Shown here: piece by piece, positions 1 through 8,302 of the stretch
Layout: every line of letters begins with the position of its first letter
Numbering within the stretch: position 1 is the first letter of the stretch
Source: JADGHE01 sp035716025
Lineage (GTDB): Bacteria > Pseudomonadota > Alphaproteobacteria > Rhizobiales > Xanthobacteraceae
Direction of reading: 5' to 3'
NCBI GenBank assembly: GCA_035716025.1
Contig: DASTKH010000034.1
Span: forward strand, 1-62,950
DNA: 62,950 nt
Notes under the pieces: model-generated
The model's database searches: none
Seen by the model: only the letters and a program-made list of their open reading frames with translations
What the model was told of the DNA's origin: nothing
Program-made: the position numbers and the translations under genes

Positions 1-1
1 C

Positions 2-2254
2 AACGTGCCGTATACGCCTGCGTGGCAGGCCACCATCACCGGGGTGCCGGCCGAGCGGGCGATTGCGGTCGCGCGCGGCTTCGCCGACAACGCGGAGAAG
101 ACGCAGGGGCGTTCGATGGTCATCATCGGCGCCGGCATGAATCACTGGTACCACCAGGACATGAACTACCGCAGCATCATCAACATGCTGATGATGTGCG
201 GCACGGTCGGCGTCTCGGGCGGAGGCTGGGCGCATTATGTCGGGCAGGAGAAGCTGCGCCCGCAGACCGGTTGGACGATGCTCGCCTTCGCGCTCGACTG
301 GGTGCGGCCGCCGCGTCACATGAACGGCACGTCCTTCTTCTACGCGCACAGCGACCAGTGGCGTTATGAGAAGCTCTCCGTCTCCGAACTGCTCTCGCCG
401 CTCGCCGACCCTGCGCCGTATCGCGGCAGCCTCATCGATTTCAACGTTCGGGCCGAACGCATGGGTTGGCTGCCCTCGGCCCCCCAACTCAACGTCAATC
501 CGCTGGCGCTCGCGGCCGAGGCCGAAAAGGAGGGAACGGATGTCAAGAACCATGTGGTCGAGGGTCTGAAATCCGGGCGTATCGCGCTCGCCTGCGAGGA
601 CCCGGACAATCCGACCAACTTTCCCCGCAATCTCTTCATTTGGCGCTCGAACCTGTTCGGTTCCTCGGGCAAGGGGCACGAATATTTCCTGCGGCATTTT
701 CTCGGCACTCGCCACGGCCTGCAGGGCAAGGATCTCGGCGAGATGGACGGCGCGAAGCCGCACGAGGTCGCTTGGAGCGACCCGGCGCCGGAGGGCAAGC
801 TCGATCTCGTCGTCACGCTCGACTTCCGTATGTCGACGAGTTGCCTTTATTCCGACATCGTGCTGCCCACCGCCACGTGGTACGAAAAGAACGACCTCAA
901 CACTTCCGACATGCACCCTTTCATCCATCCGCTCTCGGCGGCGGTGGACCCCGTGTGGGAAGCCAGGAGCGATTGGGAAATTTACAAGGGCATCGCGCGT
1001 CGCTTTTCGGAGCTTGCACGCGGCCATCTCGGGGTCGAGCGCGATGTCGTGCTCACCCCCATCCTGCACGACACGGCGGCAGAGCTTGCGCAGCCTTTTG
1101 ACGTGAAGGACTGGAAAAAGGGCGAATGCGATCTCGTTCCGGGCGTGACGGCACCGCAGATCACGGTGGTGGAACGTGACTATCCAAATACCTATCGCCG
1201 GTTCACCGCGCTCGGCCCGCTCGCCGACAGGCTCGGCAATGGCGGTAAGGGCATTTCCTGGAACACGGAGACGGAGGTGAAGGGTCTCGGCGCCCTCAAC
1301 TATGTCGTCACCGAGGGTCCGACCAAAGGCCGGCCGCGCATCGAATCCGACATCGATGCGGCCGAAGTGATCCTCTATCTTGCGCCTGAGACGAACGGCG
1401 AAGTGGCGGTGAAGGCTTGGCAGGCCTTGGGCAAGGCGACAGGACGCGACCATACCCATCTCGCCGAAGCGCGCGAGGACGAAAAAATTCGCTTCCGCGA
1501 CATACAGGCGCAGCCGCGCAAGATCATTTCCTCGCCGACCTGGTCAGGAATCGAGAGCGAACACGTCAGCTACACAGCGGGCTACACGAATGTGAACGAG
1601 TTGATCCCCTGGCGCACGCTGAGCGGTCGCCAGCAGTTCTACCAGGACCATCGCTGGTTCCGAGACTTCGGCGAGAGTCTTGCCGTCTATCGCCCGCCGA
1701 TCGATACCCGCACGGTGGCCGCCATGCTGGGCAAGCGCAGCAACGGCGAAAAAGAGATCGTGCTCAATTTCATCACCCCGCACCAGAAATGGGGCATCCA
1801 CTCGACCTACACCGACAACCTGCTGATGCTGACGCTTTCGCGTGGCGGGCCGATCGTGTGGGTGTCGGAAATCGACGCGCAAGCGGCGGGGATCGTCGAT
1901 AACGACTGGATCGAGCTGTTCAATCTCAACGGCGCGATCGCGGCGCGGGCCGTCGTCAGCCAGCGCATCAAACCCGGCATGTGCCTGATGTATCACGCTC
2001 AGGAGAAGATCGTGAATGTGCCGGGCTCGCAGATTACCGGCCAGCGCGGCGGCATCCACAATTCGGTCACCCGGACGGTGCTCAAACCGACCCATATGGT
2101 CGGCGGCTACGCCCAGCTCTCGTACGGCTTCAACTATTACGGAACCGTCGGCTCCAACCGGGACGAGTTCGTAATCGTGCGCAAGCTCAACAAGATCGAA
2201 TGGCTCGACCATTCGAACCCGGTCGATCCGGTGGCGGAGGAGGTTGCGTCATGA
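2..2254 (+). CDS. narG: Respiratory nitrate reductase alpha subunit, C-terminal part
   Basis: This is the catalytic molybdopterin subunit of membrane-bound nitrate reductase, which reduces nitrate to nitrite on the cytoplasmic face. The gene is cut by the window edge. About 750 residues remain of a usual ~1,240, so the N-terminal [4Fe-4S] site and the Asp molybdenum ligand are outside the view. The visible part keeps family features: a WYEKNDLNTSDMHPF stretch, a HQKWGIHSTYTDN block, and the molybdopterin-dinucleotide-binding C-terminal fold ending in a YGFNYYGTVGSNRDEF stretch. Its stop overlaps the narH start in an ATGA (2251-2254), so the two are translationally coupled in narGHJI order. 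Identity is certain. The missing 5' part and its promoter prevent any statement on regulation. Confidence 0.97.
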   Translation, partial: NVPYTPAWQATITGVPAERAIAVARGFADNAEKTQGRSMVIIGAGMNHWYHQDMNYRSIINMLMMCGTVGVSGGGWAHYVGQEKLRPQTGWTMLAFALDWVRPPRHMNGTSFFYAHSDQWRYEKLSVSELLSPLADPAPYRGSLIDFNVRAERMGWLPSAPQLNVNPLALAAEAEKEGTDVKNHVVEGLKSGRIALACEDPDNPTNFPRNLFIWRSNLFGSSGKGHEYFLRHFLGTRHGLQGKDLGEMDGAKPHEVAWSDPAPEGKLDLVVTLDFRMSTSCLYSDIVLPTATWYEKNDLNTSDMHPFIHPLSAAVDPVWEARSDWEIYKGIARRFSELARGHLGVERDVVLTPILHDTAAELAQPFDVKDWKKGECDLVPGVTAPQITVVERDYPNTYRRFTALGPLADRLGNGGKGISWNTETEVKGLGALNYVVTEGPTKGRPRIESDIDAAEVILYLAPETNGEVAVKAWQALGKATGRDHTHLAEAREDEKIRFRDIQAQPRKIISSPTWSGIESEHVSYTAGYTNVNELIPWRTLSGRQQFYQDHRWFRDFGESLAVYRPPIDTRTVAAMLGKRSNGEKEIVLNFITPHQKWGIHSTYTDNLLMLTLSRGGPIVWVSEIDAQAAGIVDNDWIELFNLNGAIAARAVVSQRIKPGMCLMYHAQEKIVNVPGSQITGQRGGIHNSVTRTVLKPTHMVGGYAQLSYGFNYYGTVGSNRDEFVIVRKLNKIEWLDHSNPVDPVAEEVAS

Positions 2255-3783
2255 AGATCCGTGCGCAGATCGCCATGGTGCTCAACCTCGATAAGTGCAT
2301 CGGCTGCCACACCTGTTCGGTCACCTGCAAGAACGTGTGGACCTCGCGCCAAGGCATGGAATACGCTTGGTTCAACAATGTCGAGACGAAACCCGGCATC
2401 GGCTATCCCAAGGACTGGGAGAACCAGGAGCGCTGGAAAGGCGGCTGGCGACGCAAGCCGAACGGCAAGATCGTGCCGAAGCAGGGCGGCCGCCTGGCGA
2501 TACTGGCCAACATTTTCGCCAATCCCAACCTGCCCGAGGTCGACGACTACTACGAGCCGTTCACCTTCGACTACGAACATTTGCACACCGCGCCCGAACT
2601 TCCGACCGCTCCGGTCGCGCGGCCGCTCTCGCTCGTCACCGGCCGCCCCATGGAGAAGATCGAATGGGGGCCGAACTGGGAGGAAATCCTCGGCGGCGAA
2701 TTCGACAAGCGGTCGCAGGACTATAATTTCGAAGCCGTGCAGAAGGACATCTACGGCCAGTTTGAAAACACCTTCATGATGTATCTGCCGCGGCTCTGCG
2801 AGCACTGCTTGAACCCGAGCTGCGTCGCCTCCTGTCCTTCGGGTTCGATCTACAAGCGCGAGGAGGACGGCATCGTCCTCATCGACCAGGACAAGTGCCG
2901 CGGCTGGCGCATGTGCATTTCCGGGTGCCCCTACAAGAAGATTTATTACAACTGGACCTCCGGAAAGGCGGAAAAGTGCATTTTCTGCTATCCGCGCATC
3001 GAGTCCGGTCAGCCGACCGTGTGCTCCGAAACCTGCGTGGGGCGTATCCGCTATCTGGGCGTCCTGCTCTATGACGCCGACGGCATCGAGAAGGCGGCTT
3101 CGGCCGAAGACGAACGCGATCTCTATCAGGCGCAGCTCGACCTGTTTCTCGACCCAAACGATCCCGAGATCGTCGCCAAGGCCCGCGCCGACGGAATCGC
3201 CGAGAACTGGATCGAGGCGGCGAAACGCTCGCCCGCCTACAAGATGGCGGTGGAATGGAGGATCGCCTTTCCGCTGCACCCGGAGTACCGGACTCTGCCG
3301 ATGGTCTGGTACGTGCCGCCGCTGTCGCCCATCCAGTCGCATGCCAATGCCGGAGCCATCGAAACGGACGGCGGCATCCCCGACGTGCGCTCCCTGCGCA
3401 TTCCCGTCCGCTATCTCGCAAACCTGCTCACCGCCGGGGACGAGGAGCCGATCGTCGCCGCGCTCGAACGGATGCTCGCGATGCGCGCCTTTTTCCGCGA
3501 ACGGCAACTTGGAGAGACAGGCGACGAGGCGATCCTGAACCGCGTCGGGCTCACGGTGACGCAGGTCGAAGAGATGCACCGCTATCTCGCGATCGCGAAC
3601 TACGAGGATCGCTTCGTGATCCCGACGACCCATCGTGAACAGGCCGAGGATGCCTATGGACTGCGAGGCTCGTGCGGCTTCACATTCGGAAACGGCTGCG
3701 ACTTCGGGCCTCCGCATTCCACCCTGTTCGGAGGCAAGATGGGGCGACGCAAGCTGACTCCCGTCCGCCCGCTGGACACCTGA
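2251..3783 (+). CDS. narH: Respiratory nitrate reductase beta subunit (iron-sulfur)
   Basis: This is the electron-transfer subunit that passes electrons from the NarI hemes to NarG through four Fe-S clusters. The product is 510 residues, a normal family length. The first cysteine cluster is at residues 16-26 (CIGCHTCSVTC). A second group follows with CEHC, the CRGWRMC motif and CIFC. The Trp in CRGWRMC takes the place of a cysteine, which marks the [3Fe-4S] cluster typical of NarH. The ATG at 2251 was chosen because it overlaps the narG stop and gives the canonical N-terminus. The gene is followed 11 bp later by narJ. An antisense frame of over 500 codons across the gene is a GC-driven shadow. 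Confidence 0.98.
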   Translation: MKIRAQIAMVLNLDKCIGCHTCSVTCKNVWTSRQGMEYAWFNNVETKPGIGYPKDWENQERWKGGWRRKPNGKIVPKQGGRLAILANIFANPNLPEVDDYYEPFTFDYEHLHTAPELPTAPVARPLSLVTGRPMEKIEWGPNWEEILGGEFDKRSQDYNFEAVQKDIYGQFENTFMMYLPRLCEHCLNPSCVASCPSGSIYKREEDGIVLIDQDKCRGWRMCISGCPYKKIYYNWTSGKAEKCIFCYPRIESGQPTVCSETCVGRIRYLGVLLYDADGIEKAASAEDERDLYQAQLDLFLDPNDPEIVAKARADGIAENWIEAAKRSPAYKMAVEWRIAFPLHPEYRTLPMVWYVPPLSPIQSHANAGAIETDGGIPDVRSLRIPVRYLANLLTAGDEEPIVAALERMLAMRAFFRERQLGETGDEAILNRVGLTVTQVEEMHRYLAIANYEDRFVIPTTHREQAEDAYGLRGSCGFTFGNGCDFGPPHSTLFGGKMGRRKLTPVRPLDT

Positions 3784-3794
3784 GAGGATGTTCC

Positions 3795-4412
3795 GTGCTC
3801 GTCTTCAAGGCCCTCAGCGCACTCCTTTCCTACCCGACGGAGCCGATGCGCGAGGCTCTTCCGGAGATCGAGCGGGTGATCGCAGCATCCCCGCTCGTGC
3901 CGGCCGCGCAACGCGATGCGCTGTCCCGGCTCATCAAGGAGATCGGTGCCGGCGACCTGATGAGCGCCGAGGAGCGCTACGTCGATCTCTTCGATCGGGG
4001 CCGCGCCCTCTCGCTCAATTTGTTCGAGCACCTGCACGGAGACAGTCGCGACCGCGGCCAGGCCATGGTGGAGCTGAAACGCCTCTACCAAGCCGCGGGT
4101 TTCGAGCTCGCCACGCGCGAACTGCCCGATTATCTGCCGGTTCTGCTTGAATATCTGAGCCGCCGCGACCTCGCCGAGGCGCGCGAACTGCTTGCCGATT
4201 GCGCCGCCATTCTCGCCGCGATCTGCCGCTCTCTGTTGGCGCGAAGGAGCCCCTATGCCGCGGTCTTGCAGGCCCTGCTCGTGATCGCCGGCGAGCGGCC
4301 GATCGAAGCCGAGAAGATTCCTCCAATTCCGGAACGGCCGGAGGCGCTCGACCGCGATTGGGCGGAAGAGCCTGCTTTCGCGAACGAAGCCAGAGCGCCG
4401 ACGGAGCATTGA
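3795..4412 (+). CDS. narJ: Nitrate reductase molybdenum-cofactor assembly chaperone
   Basis: NarJ is a dedicated cytoplasmic chaperone that binds apo-NarG and allows insertion of the molybdenum cofactor before membrane attachment. It is not part of the final enzyme. The product is 205 residues and mostly helical, with the family core FKALSALLSYPTE near the N-terminus and EERYVDLFDRG and LFEHLHGDSRDRGQAM in the middle. I chose the GTG at 3795, not an upstream ATG, because it gives the standard N-terminus and has GAGAGG seven bases ahead. The gene sits in the expected place between narH and narI. Confidence 0.95.
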   Translation: MLVFKALSALLSYPTEPMREALPEIERVIAASPLVPAAQRDALSRLIKEIGAGDLMSAEERYVDLFDRGRALSLNLFEHLHGDSRDRGQAMVELKRLYQAAGFELATRELPDYLPVLLEYLSRRDLAEARELLADCAAILAAICRSLLARRSPYAAVLQALLVIAGERPIEAEKIPPIPERPEALDRDWAEEPAFANEARAPTEH

Positions 4413-4428
4413 GAACGGGAGTCTGCCG

Positions 4429-5148
4429 ATGCTGACCCATCCTTTCGTGAATACGCTCCTGTTCGGGGTTTACCCCTATGTGTGTCTCGCGACGCTTTTG
4501 ATCGGCAGTTTGATCCGCTTCGACCGTGAGCCGTATACTTGGAAGAGCGACTCCTCGCAGTTCCTGCGCAAGCGCGAGCTGCGGATCGGGTCGAACCTGT
4601 TCCACTACGGCGTGATCGTCGTCATCCTCGGGCACTTCGTCGGCTTTCTCGCGCCGCACTGGGCGGTCAATTGGGCGCTGACCCCGACGATGCACCAGCT
4701 TCTGGCCATGGTCGTCGGGGGCATCGCCGGTCTCATCGCGATCATCGGCTTGACCATCCTGCTCCACCGCCGGCTGGCCGATCCGCGCATCCGCCTGAAC
4801 AGCCGCAAATGGGACATTGCGGTCGTCTTCATGCTGTGGATGCAGCTTGCGCTCGGTCTCCTCACCGTGCCGCTGTCCGCCTACCACATGGACGGCGTCC
4901 TGTTCGAAAAGCTGACCGACTATGTGAAGGGGATCGTGACGCTTGACGGCGGCGCCGCCGCCCTGATGGTCGATGTGCCCTTGACGTACAAGCTGCACGT
5001 CCTGCTCGGTTTCACATTGTTCCTGATCTCTCCCTTCACGCGGATGATTCACATTTGGAGCGGCGCGGGCGCCCTCGCCTATCTGGTCCGGCCCTACCAA
5101 ATCGTGCGCACGCCACAGACGCGGGCGCGGGAGCCGGTGCGATCATGA
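4429..5148 (+). CDS. narI: Respiratory nitrate reductase gamma subunit (cytochrome b)
   Basis: NarI is the diheme cytochrome b membrane anchor that oxidises quinol at the periplasmic side and feeds NarH. The 239-residue protein shows five hydrophobic segments. The four heme-ligand histidines are present at H59 and H69 (in LFHYG and LGHFVG) and at H190 and H208 (in YKLHVLLG and MIHIWS). Their spacing matches the Escherichia coli protein. The start ATG has GGGA about nine bases upstream. The stop overlaps the next gene in an ATGA at 5145-5148, so the foldase downstream is coupled to it. Confidence 0.96.
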   Translation: MLTHPFVNTLLFGVYPYVCLATLLIGSLIRFDREPYTWKSDSSQFLRKRELRIGSNLFHYGVIVVILGHFVGFLAPHWAVNWALTPTMHQLLAMVVGGIAGLIAIIGLTILLHRRLADPRIRLNSRKWDIAVVFMLWMQLALGLLTVPLSAYHMDGVLFEKLTDYVKGIVTLDGGAAALMVDVPLTYKLHVLLGFTLFLISPFTRMIHIWSGAGALAYLVRPYQIVRTPQTRAREPVRS

Positions 5149-5864
5149 CCGTGTCGGTCAACGGCGTGGCCGTCCGTGTCGAGGAAGCGGCAACCCCGGA
5201 GCTTGCCGCAATCCGCGAATTGCTCCGCCAGCGGGCGGTCGCCTGTGGCCTGCTCGAGGCCGCAGCGACGGATGCGGAGGCGGTCGACGTCGCAATCGAG
5301 GCGCTGCTGGCGCGGGAAGTCACGACGCCGGAGCCGACCGAAGCGGAATGCCGGCGCTACTACGATCAGCACCGGCCGGAATTCACAAGCGGCGACCTCG
5401 TTCTTGCGCGCCACATTCTCTTTCAGGTGACCTCGCGCGTGAATGTGCCGCAAATCCGCGCGCGCGCTGAGCAGACGTTGAACACCTTGCTCCGGGAACC
5501 CGAACGGTTTGCCGCGTTGGCGCGCGAGCTGTCGAACTGCCCCTCGGGCCGGCAGGGTGGCAATCTCGGACAGATCGGACGCGGCGAAACGGTCCCTGAG
5601 TTCGAGGCGGTCCTGTTCCGCCTCGGACCGACCGGCCTCATGCGCGAGCTCGTCAAGACGCGATACGGGTTTCACATCGTGGCGGTCGATCAGCGCATTC
5701 CAGGCCGCACGCTCCCATTCGAGGTGGCACAAGAAGCGATCGCGGCACGCCTGCGCGCCCGTGTCGAGGAGAAAGCGCTTCGCCAATATGTAAGCCTTCT
5801 TGCCGGACAGGCGCGGATCGAGGGCGTCGCTCTCGAGTCGGCGGCGACGCCGCTCGTTCAGTAG
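5145..5864 (+). CDS. Parvulin-type peptidyl-prolyl isomerase attached to the nar operon
   Basis: This is a PpiC/parvulin-family peptidyl-prolyl cis-trans isomerase of 239 residues. The rotamase core runs from about residue 88 to 185 and contains LARHILFQV, CPSGRQGGNLGQIGRGE and TRYGFHIVAVD, which are hallmark parvulin segments. The N-terminal ~80 residues form a helical chaperone-like region, as in NifM and SurA relatives. No signal peptide is visible, so it should act in the cytoplasm. It overlaps narI by four bases and therefore belongs to the nar transcript. Foldases of this type are often found at this place in nar operons. A role in NarGHI folding or assembly is an inference. Confidence 0.9.
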   Translation: MTVSVNGVAVRVEEAATPELAAIRELLRQRAVACGLLEAAATDAEAVDVAIEALLAREVTTPEPTEAECRRYYDQHRPEFTSGDLVLARHILFQVTSRVNVPQIRARAEQTLNTLLREPERFAALARELSNCPSGRQGGNLGQIGRGETVPEFEAVLFRLGPTGLMRELVKTRYGFHIVAVDQRIPGRTLPFEVAQEAIAARLRARVEEKALRQYVSLLAGQARIEGVALESAATPLVQ

Positions 5865-5883
5865 CCGCAACGCGAGGCGCGGC

Positions 5884-6603
5884 TTATCGCCGACCGTTGC
5901 CGACCAAGGCGAGCGCATCGGCGTTCACCACGATCACGCGTCGGCGGCCACAGTCCACAATGCCCTGCTCTTCCCACGCGCTGAGGGTCCGGCTCACGGT
6001 GTGCAGGGTGGTGGCCGACATTTCGGCGAGGTCCTGCCGGGACAAGGGAAAGGCGATCTCGATACCGCGCGCCGTGCGGCGTCCCGCCTTTTCCGCTAGG
6101 CGTAGGATCGTATGGGCAATCCGCTGCTCGACGCGCTGGGTCGACAGCTCGCGCAATCGAACCTGCAGGTCGTGATAGCGGGCGCCGAGCAAGGCGATCG
6201 CGTTCAACGCCACCACCGAGTGGCCCGCCATGATCTCCTTGAAGACGGCATGATCCCAAGCGAGAAGATGCGAATCGTCGACGGCCGTCACGGTGCCCGG
6301 ATGGACGGCTCCGCCCGATAGCGCAGCGTAACCCGCGACCTCGCCCGGCCCCAGATACCGGATAATCACCTGCTGTCCGTCCGGCGTGGTCTGGGTGGCT
6401 CGCAGGCGGCCGACGACGACGACATATAGGGTCGTGGCTGCGTCGCCCTGACAAAACACGGTTTCGCCGGTCGCGAAACGCTTGCGGACGGACGTGCTCT
6501 GCACGGCCCGCAACGTCTCCGGCGGAGCGCCGCGAAAAAGTTCGGTCCGAGCGAGAACCGCGAGTTGCGGATCGTGCTCCATGTTATCGCGCCGCTCGCG
6601 CAT
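5884..6603 (-). CDS. Crp/Fnr-family transcriptional regulator
   Basis: This 239-residue regulator has an N-terminal cyclic-nucleotide-binding-like beta barrel and a C-terminal winged helix. The barrel contains GETVFCQGDAATTLYVV and the dimer helix follows near residue 130. The recognition-helix segment reads TTLHTVSRTL, so the Glu usual in Fnr (ETxSR) is replaced by His and the DNA target may differ. It lacks the N-terminal cysteine set of the oxygen sensor Fnr, so it is more likely a NarR/NnrR-like or other signal sensor. It is convergent with the nar operon, with only 19 bp between the stops. Start choice is uncertain: ATG 6603 and ATG 6582 are both possible, and neither has a strong ribosome site. 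Confidence 0.9.
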   Translation of the reverse strand: MRERRDNMEHDPQLAVLARTELFRGAPPETLRAVQSTSVRKRFATGETVFCQGDAATTLYVVVVGRLRATQTTPDGQQVIIRYLGPGEVAGYAALSGGAVHPGTVTAVDDSHLLAWDHAVFKEIMAGHSVVALNAIALLGARYHDLQVRLRELSTQRVEQRIAHTILRLAEKAGRRTARGIEIAFPLSRQDLAEMSATTLHTVSRTLSAWEEQGIVDCGRRRVIVVNADALALVGNGRR

Positions 6604-6931
6604 CCCCCATATGGCGGACAAGGCAATCCTCAGTCAAACCGGGAGACGTTCCGCTTCGCGGGCCGGGGTTCCGAATGGACGCATATGACACCTTGCCAGC
6701 GCCTTAGAGCCATGTTGATGGTCATTGTGCGAGCGCAAAGAGGGTTCGGCGGGTGATGTTAATATGTCAAGTTCGCCGCAGGGCGCGGAGACCTGTCCCG
6801 CGTACCGGGGGTCGGCCCGAAGCGCGGCCCTCGGCCCTCTGCCCCACGAAAGGGCCGGGTCGCCCGATGGGCGCGGGACAGCCGTCGCCCACGACCCGAA
6901 TCGGGAGCGGCACGCGCCGATTTGAACTGCG
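6604..6931. promoter_or_regulatory. Divergent intergenic region between the Crp/Fnr gene and the alternative-oxidase homologue
   Basis: These 328 bp hold no credible gene and must contain the promoters of the two divergent genes. I see only half-matches to FNR-type boxes: TTGAT at 6715-6719 without a matching second half, and a 3' half GTCAA at 6766-6770 within TGTTAATATGTCAA. Two GGAAC elements in minus orientation lie near 6649 and 6670, without CGTT at the EcfG spacing. No convincing operator can be named. Confidence 0.4.
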
Positions 6932-7591
6932 ATGCTGAACATCAACAAGGACGACCTCCACCGCCATCACGTTGCGACCGGCATGTCCGATCGATTCGCG
7001 CTCGCCTGCGCCCGCGGCCTCGTCTCGATGGCCGGGACCTTGTTCGGACGCCGGTATGGGGATCGTGTGGTCGTGATCGAAACGATCGCGGCAGTTCCCG
7101 CTATGGTTGCGGCAACCCTGCTCCACCTCCAGTGCCTGCGTCGCATGATCGACGACCGAGGCTGGGTCCGCACCTTCATGGACGAGGCCGAGAATCAGCG
7201 CGCCCATTTGATGGCCTTCGTCGCCATTGCGCGCCCGAGCTTCGGAGAACGGCTGCTGATTGCCGTCGGCCAGGGCTTGTTCTTCAACGCCTATTTCCTG
7301 CTCTATTTGATTTCCCCGCGCACGGCGCACCGCATGGCCGGTTACCTCGCCGAGCAGTCGGTGCGCGGATACACCCTGTATCTCGAACGAATCGCGGCCG
7401 GTGCGCCGGAGAATTGCGCTGCCCCGGCCTCCGCCATTGCCTACTGGAACCTCTCGCCTGACGCCCGACTCGACGAGATGGTGACCGCGATGCGGGAGGA
7501 CGAGGCGATTCATCGCGACATTCACCACATGTTCGCCGACGCGCTCGCCGAGGGCGAGGTGCTGCCCTCGCGCGCCGCGCGCCTGATCTGA
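6932..7591 (+). CDS. Alternative oxidase homologue with altered di-iron site
   Basis: This 219-residue protein belongs to the alternative oxidase (AOX) family, interfacial di-iron ubiquinol oxidases. Recognisable blocks are VVVIETIAAVPAMV (E50 = first ligand), DEAENQRAHL (H92 retained), LISPRTAHRMAGYL, and REDEAIHRDIHH (E191 and H194 retained). In canonical AOX the second block reads NERMHL and the third LEEEA. Here the iron-ligand Glu of NERMH is Gln89 and the first Glu of LEEEA is Ala140 (YLAEQSVRGY), so two of six ligands are replaced. Family membership is clear. Quinol oxidase activity is not assured. The ATG lacks an obvious Shine-Dalgarno. It sits between nitrate respiration genes and a nitrogen-oxide-type regulon. 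Confidence 0.88.
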   Translation: MLNINKDDLHRHHVATGMSDRFALACARGLVSMAGTLFGRRYGDRVVVIETIAAVPAMVAATLLHLQCLRRMIDDRGWVRTFMDEAENQRAHLMAFVAIARPSFGERLLIAVGQGLFFNAYFLLYLISPRTAHRMAGYLAEQSVRGYTLYLERIAAGAPENCAAPASAIAYWNLSPDARLDEMVTAMREDEAIHRDIHHMFADALAEGEVLPSRAARLI

Positions 7592-7711
7592 CGCGAGGCT
7601 CCGGCCCTGCTCGTGTCGCCACTGGTTGCGCCCTGATCATGAGGAGCTACAAACATGTATTGACTCTATATATTTTAGGCAGACAATGTCCACCGGCGCG
7701 CCGGTCGGTCT

Positions 7712-7737
7712 GGAACCATGGGCCGGCGTGCCTCGTT
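7712..7737 (+). promoter_or_regulatory. Candidate EcfG-type promoter
   Basis: GGAAC at 7712-7716 is followed after 17 bp by CGTT at 7734-7737. This fits the alphaproteobacterial general-stress sigma EcfG consensus (GGAAC-N16/17-CGTT). It lies about 108 bp ahead of the small membrane protein gene at 7845 and points toward it. A 9-base match with two allowed spacings is expected about once by chance in a window this size, so this alone is weak. Confidence 0.4.
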
Positions 7738-7844
7738 TGCCGCCGAACGCCACCGCGGAGCAGGAGAGAACCGAAAAACAGTTGCCCGCGGCGCGCCGGC
7801 TCAAACCCCGATTTCACAAAGTCCGCAAATCCAAGGAGAAAGGC

Positions 7845-7991
7845 ATGACGGCCGCCCACGAGAATGAGCCGCGCCTGCGCTTCATCGAAAGCGAGGCCGA
7901 TGCGCGCGCGGCAAGCAGCCTTCTGCCGATGTTGATCGGCGGGCTGGTACTGACCATTATCGGGATGCTTTTCGTCGTGATTTTCGCCTAG
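7845..7991 (+). CDS. Small single-pass membrane protein (48 aa)
   Basis: This is a short gene with a strong ribosome binding site, AAGGAGAAAG at 7833-7842, two bases before the ATG. The product is 48 residues. A charged N-terminal half (about residues 1-27) is followed by a single hydrophobic helix (LLPMLIGGLVLTIIGML, about 28-47) that ends the protein. I do not recognise a family. It is the first gene of a tight set with the 96-aa protein at 8012 and the TDT carrier at 8299, and a role as a small membrane partner of that carrier is plausible but unproven. A longer in-frame extension back to 7626 exists but has no supporting start signal. Confidence 0.7.
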   Translation: MTAAHENEPRLRFIESEADARAASSLLPMLIGGLVLTIIGMLFVVIFA

Positions 7992-8011
7992 GTCCCTGAG
8001 AGGAAGAGCAC

Positions 8012-8302
8012 TTGCTCGGCGATCTTGTCGCGCGCATCGATCAACCGGACGTGGCCGCCGGCCTGCTGGCAAAACTCGATCCGGAGCTTGCCCGGCGCGT
8101 CGCGGCGCACGCGGCGATGGCGTCCCTGCAGGTGCCGGACTTCGTGGCAGGCGCGGTGCGATGTTTCCTCGATGAAGCCGATGACGACCTCTGGTTCCAG
8201 CTCCTGACCATCATCCGCAAGGCGGAAGACCCCTCGATCGCGGCGCTGCAAACGATTCTCCAATGGACGGTGACGCCCCGCGGGGGCGGCGGCGTGAAGT
8301 GA
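8012..8302 (+). CDS. Conserved-looking hypothetical protein (96 aa) coupled to a TDT carrier
   Basis: The product is a small, acidic, helical, soluble protein of 96 residues, with no signal peptide or membrane span. I do not recognise a family. The TTG start at 8012 is supported by GAGAGGAAG at 7998-8006. The stop overlaps the GTG of the downstream TDT carrier (GTGA, 8299-8302), which indicates translational coupling and a shared role. It lies 20 bp after the small membrane protein. A regulatory or accessory subunit of the carrier is one reading, but nothing in the sequence proves it. Confidence 0.72.
   Translation: MLGDLVARIDQPDVAAGLLAKLDPELARRVAAHAAMASLQVPDFVAGAVRCFLDEADDDLWFQLLTIIRKAEDPSIAALQTILQWTVTPRGGGGVK

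Noticed and set aside
2137..3717. Antisense open frame of over 500 codons across narH
   Set aside because: It lies fully opposite a certain gene, has no recognisable domain and no ribosome site. Long antisense frames are expected in this GC-rich DNA.
6715..6770. Possible FNR boxes in the gap before the alternative-oxidase homologue
   Set aside because: Only half-sites (TTGAT at 6715, GTCAA at 6766) without matching second halves, and not at the 60-70 bp distance shared by the four accepted boxes.
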